A program made the position numbers and the translations under genes. Of a stretch of DNA of 64,000 nt, positions 26,978 to 35,609 are shown piece after piece. A model generated the notes under the pieces. The model saw only the letters and a program-made list of their open reading frames with translations, was not told where the DNA came from and made no database searches. Each line of letters opens with the position of its first letter. Within the stretch, counting starts at the first letter, position 1. The stretch is from Hypericibacter sp049323455. Its GTDB lineage: Bacteria; Pseudomonadota; Alphaproteobacteria; Dongiales; Dongiaceae. The stretch lies in assembly GCA_049323455.1 (NCBI GenBank), contig JBMONF010000013.1, forward strand, positions 82,008-146,007, read 5' to 3'.

Positions 26978-29083
26978 TCAGTTCTTGTTCTGCGACCAGG
27001 CGTCGGTGGTCTGCTTGATGCTGTCGAGGATGCTCTGCATCTTCGACAGCTGCGTTTCCATGTTGTTGAATTTCTCGGTCAGGATCTGCTTCTGATAGTC
27101 GATCCGCTGCAGCATGGAATCGACGCGCGCCTGCGTCGCCGTATTCTGGTCGCTGAGCGCGTCGATCTCGGACTGGATCGTGCCGGTCGTGCTGTCGAGC
27201 GCCGACTGCAGGTCGAAGAACATCTGCGCGGCCGTGCCGACCGTGAAGTTGATCGACACGTTCGACAGATTGACGTTGCCCGAATAATAGAGCTTGAGGC
27301 CGTTGGCGCCCGTGGCGCTCGTGGCCGTGATGGTATTGCCGCTGACCGTGGCCGAGCCGGCCACGCCGTTGAAATCCGCGCCCGTCAGGCTGGTGCCGTT
27401 GTGGGTCAGGTTGAGGGTATAGCCGGTTGCGCTGTAAGTCGTGCTGCCGCTGAAGTCCAGCAGCGTCACGCGCGGGTCCGATGAGGAGAAATCGAAGGCG
27501 AACAGCTTCCGGACATCATCGGGATTCGAGGTCAGCGCGTTCGCGAGCTTGGTGCTGTCGATCTGCAGCGTATCCTTGTTCAAGGGATCGCTGAGCGTGT
27601 TGTTGTCGACGAAAGTCACGCCGATCTGGGCCAGGACCGAGAAAGCCGAGCTTACGCCCTCGGTGCCGGTTCCGAGCACGCTGCTGAGCGCCTGCGAGAT
27701 GCTGGCGAGCGTGCGCGAGCCGTAGAGGGGGCCGGCATCGGCGCTCTTGGCGCCGGTGCTGCTGTCGGTCTGGTTCTGCTCGTTGACGAAATGGCGAACC
27801 GCGTTGTAGGCGTCGACGAACGCCGTGATGGCGTTCTGCACGTCGGTCAGGTTGCGGTCGATGTCGAGCTTGATCGTGGTGCCCTGCTCGGCACCGTAGA
27901 GGCTCAATGTGATGCCGTTGAAGAGGTCGCTGACCGTGTTGCTGCTGCGCTCGATCAGCAGCTTCTCTTTGGTCAGGCTCAGCGAGGACAGCAGATTGTC
28001 GGTATCGCCGCCGAAGCTGATGGCCGAGCCGTCGGTTTTGACGATCTTGAGCTGGTACTGCCCGCTCGCGTTCTGCACCACAGAGGCGGTGACGCCGGCT
28101 CCGCCGGCCGTGATGTTGGAGGCCAGCGTCTGCAGGCTGTCGGTGTCGCTGTAGCTGACCGTCTGGATGACGGCGCCGGTGCTGTCGAGGATGTTGAAGG
28201 TGTGGCTGCCGGCGGTGACGCCGGCGATGGAGCCGAGGCTTGCGGTCTGGCTGGAGAAGCCGACCGAATCCCACTTCGAAGAATCCAGGAGCCCATCGGC
28301 ATAGAACTGCGCGGTCTGCGGTGCCTGGAGCTGGTTCAGGAGCGTGACGCCGCCGTCGTTCGAGATGCCGAGGCCGGCCAGCACGCCGCCCGTCTCGTTG
28401 GAGAAGGTGATGGTCTGGCCGGTCTGGTCGGCCGTCAGGACCAGGTAGTTCTGGCCGGTCCCGACCGTGACGATGCTGGCCGAAATGCCGGTGGCGCTGG
28501 AACCGGTATTGGCCGCATTGATCCGGTCGCGCAGATCCTGCAGCGTGTCCGTGGCCGAAACCGTGATCGGCTTGGCGGTGCCGCTGCCGAGCTTGATATC
28601 GAAACTGCCGGAAAGCCCGAGCGCGGTCGTCGCGCTGCCGAAGGACTTGGTGGCGACCTTGTGCGCGGTCGCCGTGCGCAGGATCTCGATGGTGTGGCTG
28701 CCGACCGTGGCGGCGTTGGTCACGGTCACGCCCAGCAGATTGGACGCGGAGGAAGGCGTAGCGCCGTCGGTGCGCGAGGTGGACGCGAAGGCCTGCTTGG
28801 CGAGGAAAATGTTTGCGGAGCCATCGACCGAGACCGCGCCGCGCATCTTCGAGAGCGAGTCCTGAAGCGTCTGCAGCAGCGACTTGAAGTCGTTGTAGGC
28901 GGTGATCTTCTTCTTGTTGTCGTCGATGGTGGTCTTGAGATTGTCGACCGGAACCGTCTTGGCCTTGATGATGTTGTCGATCAAGGTCTGATAGTCGATG
29001 CCCGAGGACAGACCCGAGAAGGTGATCTTCCCGCTGCTGTCGACGCCGATGTTGCTCAGATTGATCCCGGACGTGGTCGCCAT
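26978..29083 (-). CDS. fliD: FliD, filament cap protein (HAP2)
   Basis: 701 residues, longer than enteric FliD (about 470). The N-terminus has KITFSGLSSGIDYQTLIDNIIKAKTVPVDNLK, typical FliD. The centre is a large Thr/Ser/Gly-rich insertion of repeated beta segments with similar GSATVSGNTITAT-like stretches. The C-terminal coiled coil (IQSEIDALSDQNTATQARVDSMLQRIDYQKQILTEKFNNMETQLSKM) is the FliD D0 helix. It caps the filament and folds flagellin as it emerges. 5 bases after the flaG-like gene. Confidence 0.96.
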   Translation of the reverse strand: MATTSGINLSNIGVDSSGKITFSGLSSGIDYQTLIDNIIKAKTVPVDNLKTTIDDNKKKITAYNDFKSLLQTLQDSLSKMRGAVSVDGSANIFLAKQAFASTSRTDGATPSSASNLLGVTVTNAATVGSHTIEILRTATAHKVATKSFGSATTALGLSGSFDIKLGSGTAKPITVSATDTLQDLRDRINAANTGSSATGISASIVTVGTGQNYLVLTADQTGQTITFSNETGGVLAGLGISNDGGVTLLNQLQAPQTAQFYADGLLDSSKWDSVGFSSQTASLGSIAGVTAGSHTFNILDSTGAVIQTVSYSDTDSLQTLASNITAGGAGVTASVVQNASGQYQLKIVKTDGSAISFGGDTDNLLSSLSLTKEKLLIERSSNTVSDLFNGITLSLYGAEQGTTIKLDIDRNLTDVQNAITAFVDAYNAVRHFVNEQNQTDSSTGAKSADAGPLYGSRTLASISQALSSVLGTGTEGVSSAFSVLAQIGVTFVDNNTLSDPLNKDTLQIDSTKLANALTSNPDDVRKLFAFDFSSSDPRVTLLDFSGSTTYSATGYTLNLTHNGTSLTGADFNGVAGSATVSGNTITATSATGANGLKLYYSGNVNLSNVSINFTVGTAAQMFFDLQSALDSTTGTIQSEIDALSDQNTATQARVDSMLQRIDYQKQILTEKFNNMETQLSKMQSILDSIKQTTDAWSQNKN

Positions 29084-29088
29084 CGGCC

Positions 29089-29442
29089 TTACGCCTCTTC
29101 CTTGAAGATCTTGCCGAGCTGCTCGCGCGTGACGGCGAAGAGCGTGAGCAGCGCTTTGCTCGGATACTCGGCCAGCATCTTGCCGCTGTCGCGATCGACG
29201 ATGCGGGCGTAATAGTGCTTGCTCGCGCGATCGACGCTGATCTCGGCCCTGGTGAAGGGCAGCTTCGGCATCTCGATCTCGGCTGCCGATGTGACCGCGT
29301 CGGCGCTGTCGGGCGTGGCCACGGCCCGGCGCTGGGCCGAAACGGCTTCGGGGCTCGCCGCCCCGCCGGCGGCACCCGGGCGAGACGATGGATCGTTGCT
29401 CAGCGTCGGGCCCGGGAATGGGGTGATTCCGCGGATTTCCAT
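29089..29442 (-). CDS. FlaG-like small flagellar protein
   Basis: 117 residues. The first 65 are low in complexity. The C-terminal half (LPFTRAEISVDRASKHYYARIVDRDSGKMLAEYPSKALLTLF) resembles the FlaG core, in which a beta strand is followed by a V-D-x-x-(S/T)-G-x-x-(I/L)-x-x-(I/Y)-P turn. FlaG in other bacteria affects filament length and sits beside fliD, as here (5 bases before fliD, 82 bases after flagellin 2). The sequence match is partial, so FlaG-like is the most that can be said. Confidence 0.65.
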   Translation of the reverse strand: MEIRGITPFPGPTLSNDPSSRPGAAGGAASPEAVSAQRRAVATPDSADAVTSAAEIEMPKLPFTRAEISVDRASKHYYARIVDRDSGKMLAEYPSKALLTLFAVTREQLGKIFKEEA

Positions 29443-29482
29443 GACACGATGCCTCGATCGAAATCCCCGTCTGGGCCGGCTT

Positions 29483-29508
29483 GGCCGGAAGGGTTTCCCC
29501 CTCCGGCC
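29483..29508 (-). other. Stem-loop between flagellin 2 and flaG-like gene
   Basis: On the minus strand GGCCGGA ... TCCGGCC pairs around a GGG/CCC-containing loop with no U-tract. It lies just downstream of the flagellin stop and could lower read-through or protect the abundant flagellin message. Confidence 0.45.
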
Positions 29509-29524
29509 TTGCCAGCCGTTCTCG

Positions 29525-30700
29525 TTACTGGAACAGCTTCAGCAGGTTCTGCGGCATCTGGTTGGCCTGGGCCAACATCGACACGCCGGCCTGCACCAGG
29601 ATCTGCTTCGAGGTGAACATCGTCATTTCCTGAGCGACGTCCAGATCGAGCAGGTTGGAACGAGCCGCCTCCGAGTTCTCGATCGCCGAAGCGAGGTTCG
29701 CCGAGGCGAATTCGAGGCGGTTCTGGTAGGCACCCACTTTCGACCGCGCCGTGTTCAGGGTGTCGAGCGCCGTGCTGATCAGCGAAGACGCCTGGTCCGC
29801 CGTGGTCGTGGTGGTGATGTCCGTGCTGGAGAGGCCGAGATTGGCCGCGCTGATGCCGTCGACCGACACCGTGATGATGTCCTTCGTCGAGTCGGTGCCC
29901 GCGCCGACCTTGTAAGAGAACGAGGTCGTGTCCGCGCCGGTGAAGTACAGACCGTTGTTGGTGCTCGACGTCACGCTCGTGCCCGCCTGGAAGGCGGTGT
30001 TGAGCGAGATGACCAGGTCGGCCGTGGAGCTCGAGTTGGTCAGCTTCACCGCCGTGCCGGTCTGCATGACCCCGCTGCTGTCCACCGCGCTGGAGTCGAT
30101 GGCGCCCGTGTAGCTCGTGGTGCCGTCGGTCAGCGTGAAGGTGAAGCCGGACGAGGCATAGGTCAGCGTGTAGTTGGCGGCCGCAGCCGTCGTCAGGCCG
30201 TGGCCGACAATCGCCGAGACGCCGTCGGCGGTCGCGAACGCGCCGCCGGAGCCGATGGCCGCACCCGCGGTCGTCAGCGAGCCGTTCACGAGCTGCTGGC
30301 CGTTGAAGTCGGTCGCCGCCGCGATACGGGTCACTTCGGACACGAGAGCCTGATACTCGGTGTCGAGCATGCTGCGCTCGGTCGAAGAGAGCTGACCCGA
30401 ACCCGCCTGCACCGCCAGGGTCTTCATGCGGACCAGAACGTCGTTCACGCGGGCCATGGCGCCGTCCGCGATCTGCAACATCGACACGCCCTGGCCGGCG
30501 TTCACGCTGGCCTGCTTCAGGGCATTGACGGTGCTGTTCAAGCGCGAGCCGATCGCCAACGCGGCGGCGTCGTCCTTGGCCGACACGACGCGGCTGCCCG
30601 AGGACAGCTTGGCCAGAGACGAGGTCGCCGCGGCATCGGACGTCACCAGGTTGCGATGGGCGACGTTCGCGGCGTAGTTCGAAATGACGTTAAGAGACAT
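29525..30700 (-). CDS. fliC: Flagellin 2
   Basis: 391 residues starting at MSLNVISNYAANVAHRNLVT; an upstream in-frame start is ignored because the ATG at 30700 has AGGAG at 30708-30712 and matches flagellin 1. N-terminal (SSLAKLSSGSRVVSAKDDAA) and C-terminal (FTSKQILVQAGVSMLAQANQ) D0/D1 regions nearly match flagellin 1, and the Ser/Thr-rich centre differs moderately. It heads the flagellin 2-flaG-fliD-fliS2 operon, with a sigma-54 promoter at 30798-30812 and a CsrA-type hairpin in its leader. It is divergent from the OGT-like glycosyltransferase. Confidence 0.97.
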   Translation of the reverse strand: MSLNVISNYAANVAHRNLVTSDAAATSSLAKLSSGSRVVSAKDDAAALAIGSRLNSTVNALKQASVNAGQGVSMLQIADGAMARVNDVLVRMKTLAVQAGSGQLSSTERSMLDTEYQALVSEVTRIAAATDFNGQQLVNGSLTTAGAAIGSGGAFATADGVSAIVGHGLTTAAAANYTLTYASSGFTFTLTDGTTSYTGAIDSSAVDSSGVMQTGTAVKLTNSSSTADLVISLNTAFQAGTSVTSSTNNGLYFTGADTTSFSYKVGAGTDSTKDIITVSVDGISAANLGLSSTDITTTTTADQASSLISTALDTLNTARSKVGAYQNRLEFASANLASAIENSEAARSNLLDLDVAQEMTMFTSKQILVQAGVSMLAQANQMPQNLLKLFQ

Positions 30701-30730
30701 TGCAATTCTCCTACTTGGATCAGGGTTCCC

Positions 30731-30745
30731 GTGGCTTCCTGCCAC
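30731..30745 (-). promoter_or_regulatory. CsrA-type hairpin in the flagellin 2 leader
   Basis: On the mRNA strand GTGGC-AGGAA-GCCAC is a perfect 5-bp stem presenting AGGAA in the loop, the classic CsrA target arrangement. The Shine-Dalgarno AGGAG (30708-30712) gives a second GGA 19-25 bases downstream, allowing one CsrA dimer to bridge both. csrA (61811) and its antagonist fliW (40268) are both in the window. Confidence 0.65.
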
Positions 30746-30797
30746 GACGTCGGAGCCCGGTCCGAGGATCGGCAGGGACTCCGGCAGGACAGACAGA

Positions 30798-30812
30798 GCA
30801 AGCGCGATGCCA
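30798..30812 (-). promoter_or_regulatory. Sigma-54 promoter of the flagellin 2 operon
   Basis: TGGCATC-GCGC-TTGC on the minus strand matches the -24/-12 consensus in all four key bases (GG and GC) with correct spacing. Predicted start near 30786, leader about 86 bases. Confidence 0.8.
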
Positions 30813-30866
30813 TCCCGCTGCCCAACTTTAGGATCAAGACGTTAACGAGCCGTATCGCAACGGGGG

Positions 30867-30935
30867 TGGGCAAGTATTGCCGGATCCGGCCCGGATCGCC
30901 CCGGCAGAAATTGCCGTCAGGGTAAAAGCTGCCGC
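30867..30935. promoter_or_regulatory. FlbD-like inverted repeats upstream of flagellin 2
   Basis: TGGGCA-AGTAT-TGCCGG (30867-30883), CCGGCA-GAAAT-TGCCGT (30901-30917) and AGGGTA-AAAGC-TGCCGC (30919-30935). All share the N5 spacer and the TGCCG arm with the fliF sites. They lie about 60-120 bp upstream of the sigma-54 promoter. Confidence 0.68.
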
Positions 30936-31033
30936 AGCGCTCGGCCTCGCGTGCGAATGTTGAGCGATCCCGTGTTAAAGCCTCCTCAACCTTAACGCGA
31001 CAAGATCGTTGCAGAAAATTCGAGCGAGGCAAC

Positions 31034-33598
31034 ATGGCGATCGGCACACCGGCGGCGAACCGCAATCGGATAAACGGCGAGGCGCCGGGCTCCAAGGCGG
31101 GGCGGGACGGGCAACGACCCCTGCCGCAACCTTTGATCGCCGCCTTGCAGCAGGCGGTCGTTCTCCATCAGGCGGGAAAACTGCCGGAGGCAGCCGCGCT
31201 CTACGACCACGTGCTTCACGCGCGACCGACCCAACCCGATGCGCTGCATCTGCGCGGCGTGATCCATCACCAGCAGGGCGACAGCGAAACGGCCGTCAAG
31301 CTGATCCGCAAGGCGCTCAAGAACGACCCCGGTAACGCGAAGGCGCTGATCAATCTGGGCGCGGCCCTGACCCGGCTGGGCCGGCATGGCGAGGCTGGCA
31401 CGGTGCTGGTTCAGGCAGTGCAGCGGCTTCCCGACAGCGCCGAGGCCCACGGCAATCTGGCGGCGGTGCGCGATGCCGAGGGAAAGCTCGCCGAGGCAAA
31501 GCTGCTTTATCGGCGTGCGCTCGAACTCACCCCGACGCATGCGGGCTATTGCCGTCGCATCGCCGAGATCGCTTATGCGGCGCAAGATTGGGACGACGCG
31601 GCCAGCGCCTATCGCCGCTATCTCGAGCTCGTTCCAGGCGACCTCGCCGCGCGCAACGATCTGGGCGTCGTCCTCGAAAAGGCGCGCCGACCGGCGGACG
31701 CGATCGTCCAGCTTCGCCGCGTGGTCGAGGAGCAGCCAGACCTGGCGGAAGCTCACGGCAATCTGGCGAATGCCCTGGGGCAGGCCGGGGATATTGCCGG
31801 CGCCGAGAGGCATCATCGCCGCGCGGCCGAACTGGCGCCGCAGGAATGGCGGTTCCGCGCCAACTTGGCGTTTCTCTTTTGGGAAACGGGGCGCAACGAC
31901 GAGGCCGAAGAGATCTTTGGCCAAATCCTCGCGGAGCATCCGGATCGCGCCGATCTCTGGCAGGAATTCGGCGCCCACCTCAGCCTCGTTCGTCGCCATG
32001 ACAAGGCGGAAGCGGCGCTGCGTCGCGCGCTCGTGCTCGATCCGAACCTGGCGGAGGCCCACAACAGTCTCGGCAACGTGCTCGGCCAGCGCGGGCAGTA
32101 CGACGACGCGATCGCTGCCTACGAAAGGGCGATCGCCTGCAAGCCCGACTACCTGTTGGCCCATCTCAATCTGTGCCTCGTGCTGCAGCAGCAAAAGAGG
32201 ATCGACGAGGCCACGGTCCGGGCTTACGGCCTCCAGCTCCTGCCGAGCTACGACCCGGTGAGCTGCGCCAACCGGATGGTGCAAATCCTCAAGATCGCTT
32301 GTGATTTCGATGGCATCGAAGCACTGGGCGATATCTGGAACTTGGCGGAGCGTTTCAACTCGGTGGATCTCGCACAAGCGCTTCTCACGCTGTTGGCGCT
32401 GGCAGAAGACGAAGGCCGGATTCGTCAGCTCGTGACATTGGCGCGCAAGCTCGGCGCCGAGCAGGAAGCCAAGGCCGCGCCCGTGGCAACGAGCGCGCCG
32501 ATCCCGGTCCGGCGAGGTCGAATCCGCGTCGGATTCGTGTCGTCCGATTTCCGCAATCACTCGGCCTCGAAATGTATCCGGCCGCTGTTCCGCAATTACG
32601 ACCGCGACCGTTTGGAAATCCGCTGCTATTCGGCCCTTCCGGCCATCGACGACCCGGTCCAGCGGGAGCTGGCCGGTATGGTCGACAGTTTCGTGTCGAT
32701 CGACACCCTCGATGACGTAGGCGCCGCCAAGCTGGTTCGGGCCGACGGTGTGGAGGTGTTGTTCGATCTCAACGGCTGGACCGCACATTCGCGCCTGCCG
32801 TTGTTCGCCTATCGGCCGGCGCCTCATCAGGTGGCCTGGCTCGGCTGGCCCTTTACCGCCGGCTACCAATCGATCGGTCATTTCCTCGTGGATCGCTTCA
32901 ACGCGCCGGCGGCGCCCGGGCTCCTGTTCGAGCAGCCGCTGCCGGTCGAGGGGCCTTGGATCGCCTTCGAGCCGCTGACGGGCCAACCGGTGGGCGACCC
33001 GCCGTTCCAGCGCAACGGCCATCTGACCTTCGGGACGCTCAACAACACTTACAAGATCACGCGCCGTCAGGTGGCGCTGTGGGCGAGGGTCCTCGCCGCG
33101 GTCCCGGGGTCGCGCTTCGTGATGGCCAGGCCGGAGGCGCGCTCTCTCATGCTGGTGCGCAACTTGCTGACGGAATTCGCCGGCCACGGCATTGCCGAAG
33201 ACCGCGTGGACCTCATCGGTCAGAGCCGCAATACGCAGACGCATTTTCCGTTCTACGGGCTGATCGACATTTCCCTGGACACCTTCCCGGTGACGGGCGG
33301 CATCACCACCATCGACAGCCTGTGGATGGGCGTTCCGGTGGTGAGCCTGCACGGGCCCGCTTTCCACCAGCGTATCGGCCACAGTCTCCTGAACCATGCC
33401 GGCCTCGGCGAGTTCAGCGCGCCGACGCCGGAAGCCTTCGTCGAGACCGCCTGCCGGCTGGCAGCGGACACCGACCGCTTGGCCGAGATGCGCGCGGAGC
33501 TGCGCAACCAGCTCTTGGCCTCGCCGCTCTTCGACGGTGCGGCCTTTGCCGGCAACTTCGGCGCCGCCATCGAAAACCTCGTCCGGGGCGAGCGCTAA
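31034..33598 (+). CDS. TPR/SPINDLY (OGT-like, GT41) glycosyltransferase, probable flagellin-modifying
   Basis: 854 residues. About 11 tetratricopeptide repeats fill residues 30-400 (for example AHGNLANALGQAGDIAGAERHHRRAAELAP and AHNSLGNVLGQRGQYDDAIAAYERAIACKPDY). The C-terminal catalytic half (about 495-850) is SPINDLY/GT41: RIRVGFVSSDFRNHS, GTLNNTYKITRRQVALWARVLAAVPGSR and the donor-site motif DTFPVTGGITTIDSLWMGVPVVSLHG, then RIGHSLLNHAGL. Such enzymes O-glycosylate Ser/Thr of proteins in the cytoplasm. Being divergent from flagellin 2 and followed by a methyltransferase and a sugar pathway, flagellin is the likely target (inference). The natural donor is unknown. Confidence 0.88.
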   Translation: MAIGTPAANRNRINGEAPGSKAGRDGQRPLPQPLIAALQQAVVLHQAGKLPEAAALYDHVLHARPTQPDALHLRGVIHHQQGDSETAVKLIRKALKNDPGNAKALINLGAALTRLGRHGEAGTVLVQAVQRLPDSAEAHGNLAAVRDAEGKLAEAKLLYRRALELTPTHAGYCRRIAEIAYAAQDWDDAASAYRRYLELVPGDLAARNDLGVVLEKARRPADAIVQLRRVVEEQPDLAEAHGNLANALGQAGDIAGAERHHRRAAELAPQEWRFRANLAFLFWETGRNDEAEEIFGQILAEHPDRADLWQEFGAHLSLVRRHDKAEAALRRALVLDPNLAEAHNSLGNVLGQRGQYDDAIAAYERAIACKPDYLLAHLNLCLVLQQQKRIDEATVRAYGLQLLPSYDPVSCANRMVQILKIACDFDGIEALGDIWNLAERFNSVDLAQALLTLLALAEDEGRIRQLVTLARKLGAEQEAKAAPVATSAPIPVRRGRIRVGFVSSDFRNHSASKCIRPLFRNYDRDRLEIRCYSALPAIDDPVQRELAGMVDSFVSIDTLDDVGAAKLVRADGVEVLFDLNGWTAHSRLPLFAYRPAPHQVAWLGWPFTAGYQSIGHFLVDRFNAPAAPGLLFEQPLPVEGPWIAFEPLTGQPVGDPPFQRNGHLTFGTLNNTYKITRRQVALWARVLAAVPGSRFVMARPEARSLMLVRNLLTEFAGHGIAEDRVDLIGQSRNTQTHFPFYGLIDISLDTFPVTGGITTIDSLWMGVPVVSLHGPAFHQRIGHSLLNHAGLGEFSAPTPEAFVETACRLAADTDRLAEMRAELRNQLLASPLFDGAAFAGNFGAAIENLVRGER

Positions 33599-33626
33599 GC
33601 GTGGCGCCCCCTCTACGGAGACTCGC

Positions 33627-34703
33627 ATGACCGAGACACAAGAAAGCAAGCTGATCGAGGCTCTCGGAATCCTCGGCAAGGACGAGGAATTGCGCGTTCG
33701 CCTCGTGGCGCTGCTGCGCCAGGCCGAGGTGCGGTTGGCCAAGCCCGACTTCGATGTGCGCGAGCAGGTCACGGGTCCGATCGTGGATGCGCTCCACCAA
33801 TGCCTGGGACCCATGCACAAGCGGCTGGCTTCCGGAATCGACTTCCATTTCCACTATCGCTCCAAGATCGCGCGCGAATTCGTGCTGGCGCCGGATTCGC
33901 AGCCCGATCACGTTTGGGAGCCGCAGACCACGCGGCTTCTGCTGCAGCTCGGTCGCGAGGCGCGCCAGGTGCTGATCGGCGGTGCCTATTCGGGCGACCA
34001 GGCGATCCTGCTGGCGCGCGAGATCCGGGGCCGCGGCGGCGTGGTGCATTGCTTCGAGCCCAACCAGGAGCAGATGGCCATGTTGCGGCTGAACGCGACC
34101 GTCAACGGGCTCGACAATCTGCGCTTCAATCGGCTGGGCCTGTGGGATCGCGACCAGGCCATGCTGCGGCTCGTCGGCGAGGATTCCTTCGCCCATCCGG
34201 AGCCGGCGACCGCCGAGGCGGAGGACGGTTTCGCCACGGTCACGGTCGACACCTACGGCGCGGCCCAGCGCATCGACCGGCTCGACCTCATCATGCTCGA
34301 CATCGAGGGCGCGGAGTTGGCGGCGCTGCACGGCGCCGACCGGTATCTGAGCCAGCCCAAGGGCCAGGCGCCCAACATCGTGTTCGAAGTGCACCGGCAC
34401 TATGTGGACTGGTCGCGCGGTCTCGACAGCACCGAGATCTGCCGCTTCCTTTCGGGCTTCGGCTACCATCTCTTCGCCGTGCGCGACTACCAGTCGAACG
34501 TGCCGATGGGCCAGCAGCCGATCGAGCTGATCCGCCCCGAGGAGACCTATCTCGACGGGCCCCCGCATGGCTTCAACATGCTGGCCGTCAAGGACGAGGC
34601 GATTCTCGCCAACCCGGCCTTTCGTTTCGTCTCGGGCGTGAGCCCCAAGCTCCTCAAGCACCGCGACCCGCGCCTGCACCAGCCGCTCGCCGGCGCGGCG
34701 TAA
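33627..34703 (+). CDS. FkbM-family SAM-dependent methyltransferase
   Basis: 358 residues starting at MTETQESKLIEALGIL, 28 bases after the glycosyltransferase stop, preceded by ACGGAGACTCGC. The Rossmann fold is visible: VLIGGAYSGDQAILLAREIRG, then CFEPNQEQMAMLRLNATVNGLDNL, then the FkbM-type acceptor block DRLDLIMLDIEGAELAALHGA. FkbM enzymes O-methylate sugars and other hydroxyls. The pairing with a GT41 glycosyltransferase suggests methylation of the flagellin glycan or its sugar precursor. The N-terminal 100 residues and C-terminal 60 are not recognisable. Confidence 0.85.
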   Translation: MTETQESKLIEALGILGKDEELRVRLVALLRQAEVRLAKPDFDVREQVTGPIVDALHQCLGPMHKRLASGIDFHFHYRSKIAREFVLAPDSQPDHVWEPQTTRLLLQLGREARQVLIGGAYSGDQAILLAREIRGRGGVVHCFEPNQEQMAMLRLNATVNGLDNLRFNRLGLWDRDQAMLRLVGEDSFAHPEPATAEAEDGFATVTVDTYGAAQRIDRLDLIMLDIEGAELAALHGADRYLSQPKGQAPNIVFEVHRHYVDWSRGLDSTEICRFLSGFGYHLFAVRDYQSNVPMGQQPIELIRPEETYLDGPPHGFNMLAVKDEAILANPAFRFVSGVSPKLLKHRDPRLHQPLAGAA

Positions 34704-34723
34704 GCCAGGCGTCTTCGCTGGCT

Positions 34724-34743
34724 CTCCGGTCCCGCAACCGGAG
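34724..34743. terminator. Short hairpin between convergent FkbM and acyltransferase-like genes
   Basis: CTCCGGT-CCCGCA-ACCGGAG, a 7-bp stem, lies in the 42-base gap between convergent stop codons. There is no U-tract on either strand, so termination would be weak or Rho-assisted. Confidence 0.4.
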
Positions 34744-34745
34744 GT

Positions 34746-35393
34746 TCAGAGCCTGAACAGATCCGCCAGGATGTCCCGCTTGGGCGCCTTGAAGACGGGC
34801 TTGCGATCCGCGTTGAAGACGAGGCAGTTGCCGGGGCTGTCGGCATCCACCAGCGAGCAACCCTGGGCGATGTAGCTGCGCGCGCGCACATGGCAGTCGC
34901 CGATGATGGCGCTGCCGGGATACATCACGATCCCTTCCTCGAGCGTCGGCGCGCTCCCGTGATTCTTGCCGACGGTGCAGTTCTGGTAGATCGCGAAATA
35001 GTCCGGATATTTGAGGCGCACCAGCACGATGCCGAGCGAGTGGCCGACGAAGAACTTCTCCGGCAGCTCGGTGTCGTAGAAGCAGTGGAAGCCGTTCAGC
35101 GCCTTGTTGAGATAGAACACCTTGGTGGCGAGACCCGCGTCCTGCCGGTTCTGCCAGATCGTATTGGCGAGATAGGCGAGGAAGATCGTGTTCTGCTCGG
35201 AGTGAAGGTAATGGAACCGATCCTGCGGCCACATCCTGACCGCGTCGATGCAGCGCTCGAGCCGGCCCAGCGCTTCGCCGAGGTCGCGCGCGATGCCGGC
35301 GCGCGTATCGCCCTGCCCGTCGGGGAAGAAGTGATCGAGCTGGCGCGCCAGATAGTCCGCGAGGCCGTCGCGGGTGATGCCGACGAGCTCCAT
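34746..35393 (-). CDS. Hexapeptide-repeat (left-handed beta-helix) acyltransferase-like protein
   Basis: 215 residues. A helical N-terminal domain (about 1-120, with FHYLHSEQNTIFLAYLANTIWQNRQD) precedes hexapeptide turns at about 140-195 (IYQNCTVGKNHG, PTLEEGIVMYPGSAIIGDCHVRARSYIAQGCSLVD). The two-part plan recalls serine acetyltransferase (CysE), and the His of a VGKNHG turn could be catalytic. Next to a CDP-sugar pathway, a sugar O- or N-acyltransferase is more likely than a CysE role, but this is inference. It lies 216 bases downstream of the reductase gene across a repeat element. Confidence 0.7.
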   Translation of the reverse strand: MELVGITRDGLADYLARQLDHFFPDGQGDTRAGIARDLGEALGRLERCIDAVRMWPQDRFHYLHSEQNTIFLAYLANTIWQNRQDAGLATKVFYLNKALNGFHCFYDTELPEKFFVGHSLGIVLVRLKYPDYFAIYQNCTVGKNHGSAPTLEEGIVMYPGSAIIGDCHVRARSYIAQGCSLVDADSPGNCLVFNADRKPVFKAPKRDILADLFRL

Positions 35394-35424
35394 GGCGTCA
35401 CGCCAGGCGCGCTCGGCCGAGCCC

Positions 35425-35580
35425 GCCCCCTCTCCTACACCTCTCCCCCTCGCGACTTCGCGAGGGGGAGGGGGAAAGGAGGGGCGCAGCCCCGACGCGG
35501 GCCTTCGCCCGCCGAAGGGTTTCGTTGGAGCGAAATCCCGGGAGGAGGACTTCGGCCCGCAGGCGGGTGAGGGGGAGGGT
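35425..35580. repeat. GC-rich intergenic palindromic element in the sugar cluster
   Basis: It contains a perfect 13-bp stem with a 2-base loop (CTCCCCCTCGCGA-CT-TCGCGAGGGGGAG, 35443-35470), nested GGGCTTCGCCC-like and GCCTGCGGGCC-like pairings, and ends in GCGGGTGAGGGGGAGGG. It resembles the element at 13021-13147. It fills the gap between the reductase stop and the acyltransferase start, the only large gap in that otherwise overlapping operon. Confidence 0.75.
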
Positions 35581-35609
35581 AACCATGTCTCGACCGCAGC
35601 TATCGTTCT

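Larger units (their letters stand above)
30701..31033. other. 333-base divergent intergenic region, flagellin 2 / glycosyltransferase
   Basis: No gene is supported. It holds the flagellin 2 leader (30701-30786) with a CsrA-type hairpin, its sigma-54 promoter (30798-30812), three palindromic activator sites (30867-30935), and isolated TTAAC words at 30842, 30975 and 30992 that do not form N7-spaced CtrA boxes. No clear promoter for the plus-strand glycosyltransferase is visible. Confidence 0.8.

Noticed and set aside
30842..30995. CtrA boxes ahead of the OGT-like glycosyltransferase
   Set aside because: TTAAC words are present at 30842, 30975 and 30992, but none has a TTAA-like partner at the N7 spacing.
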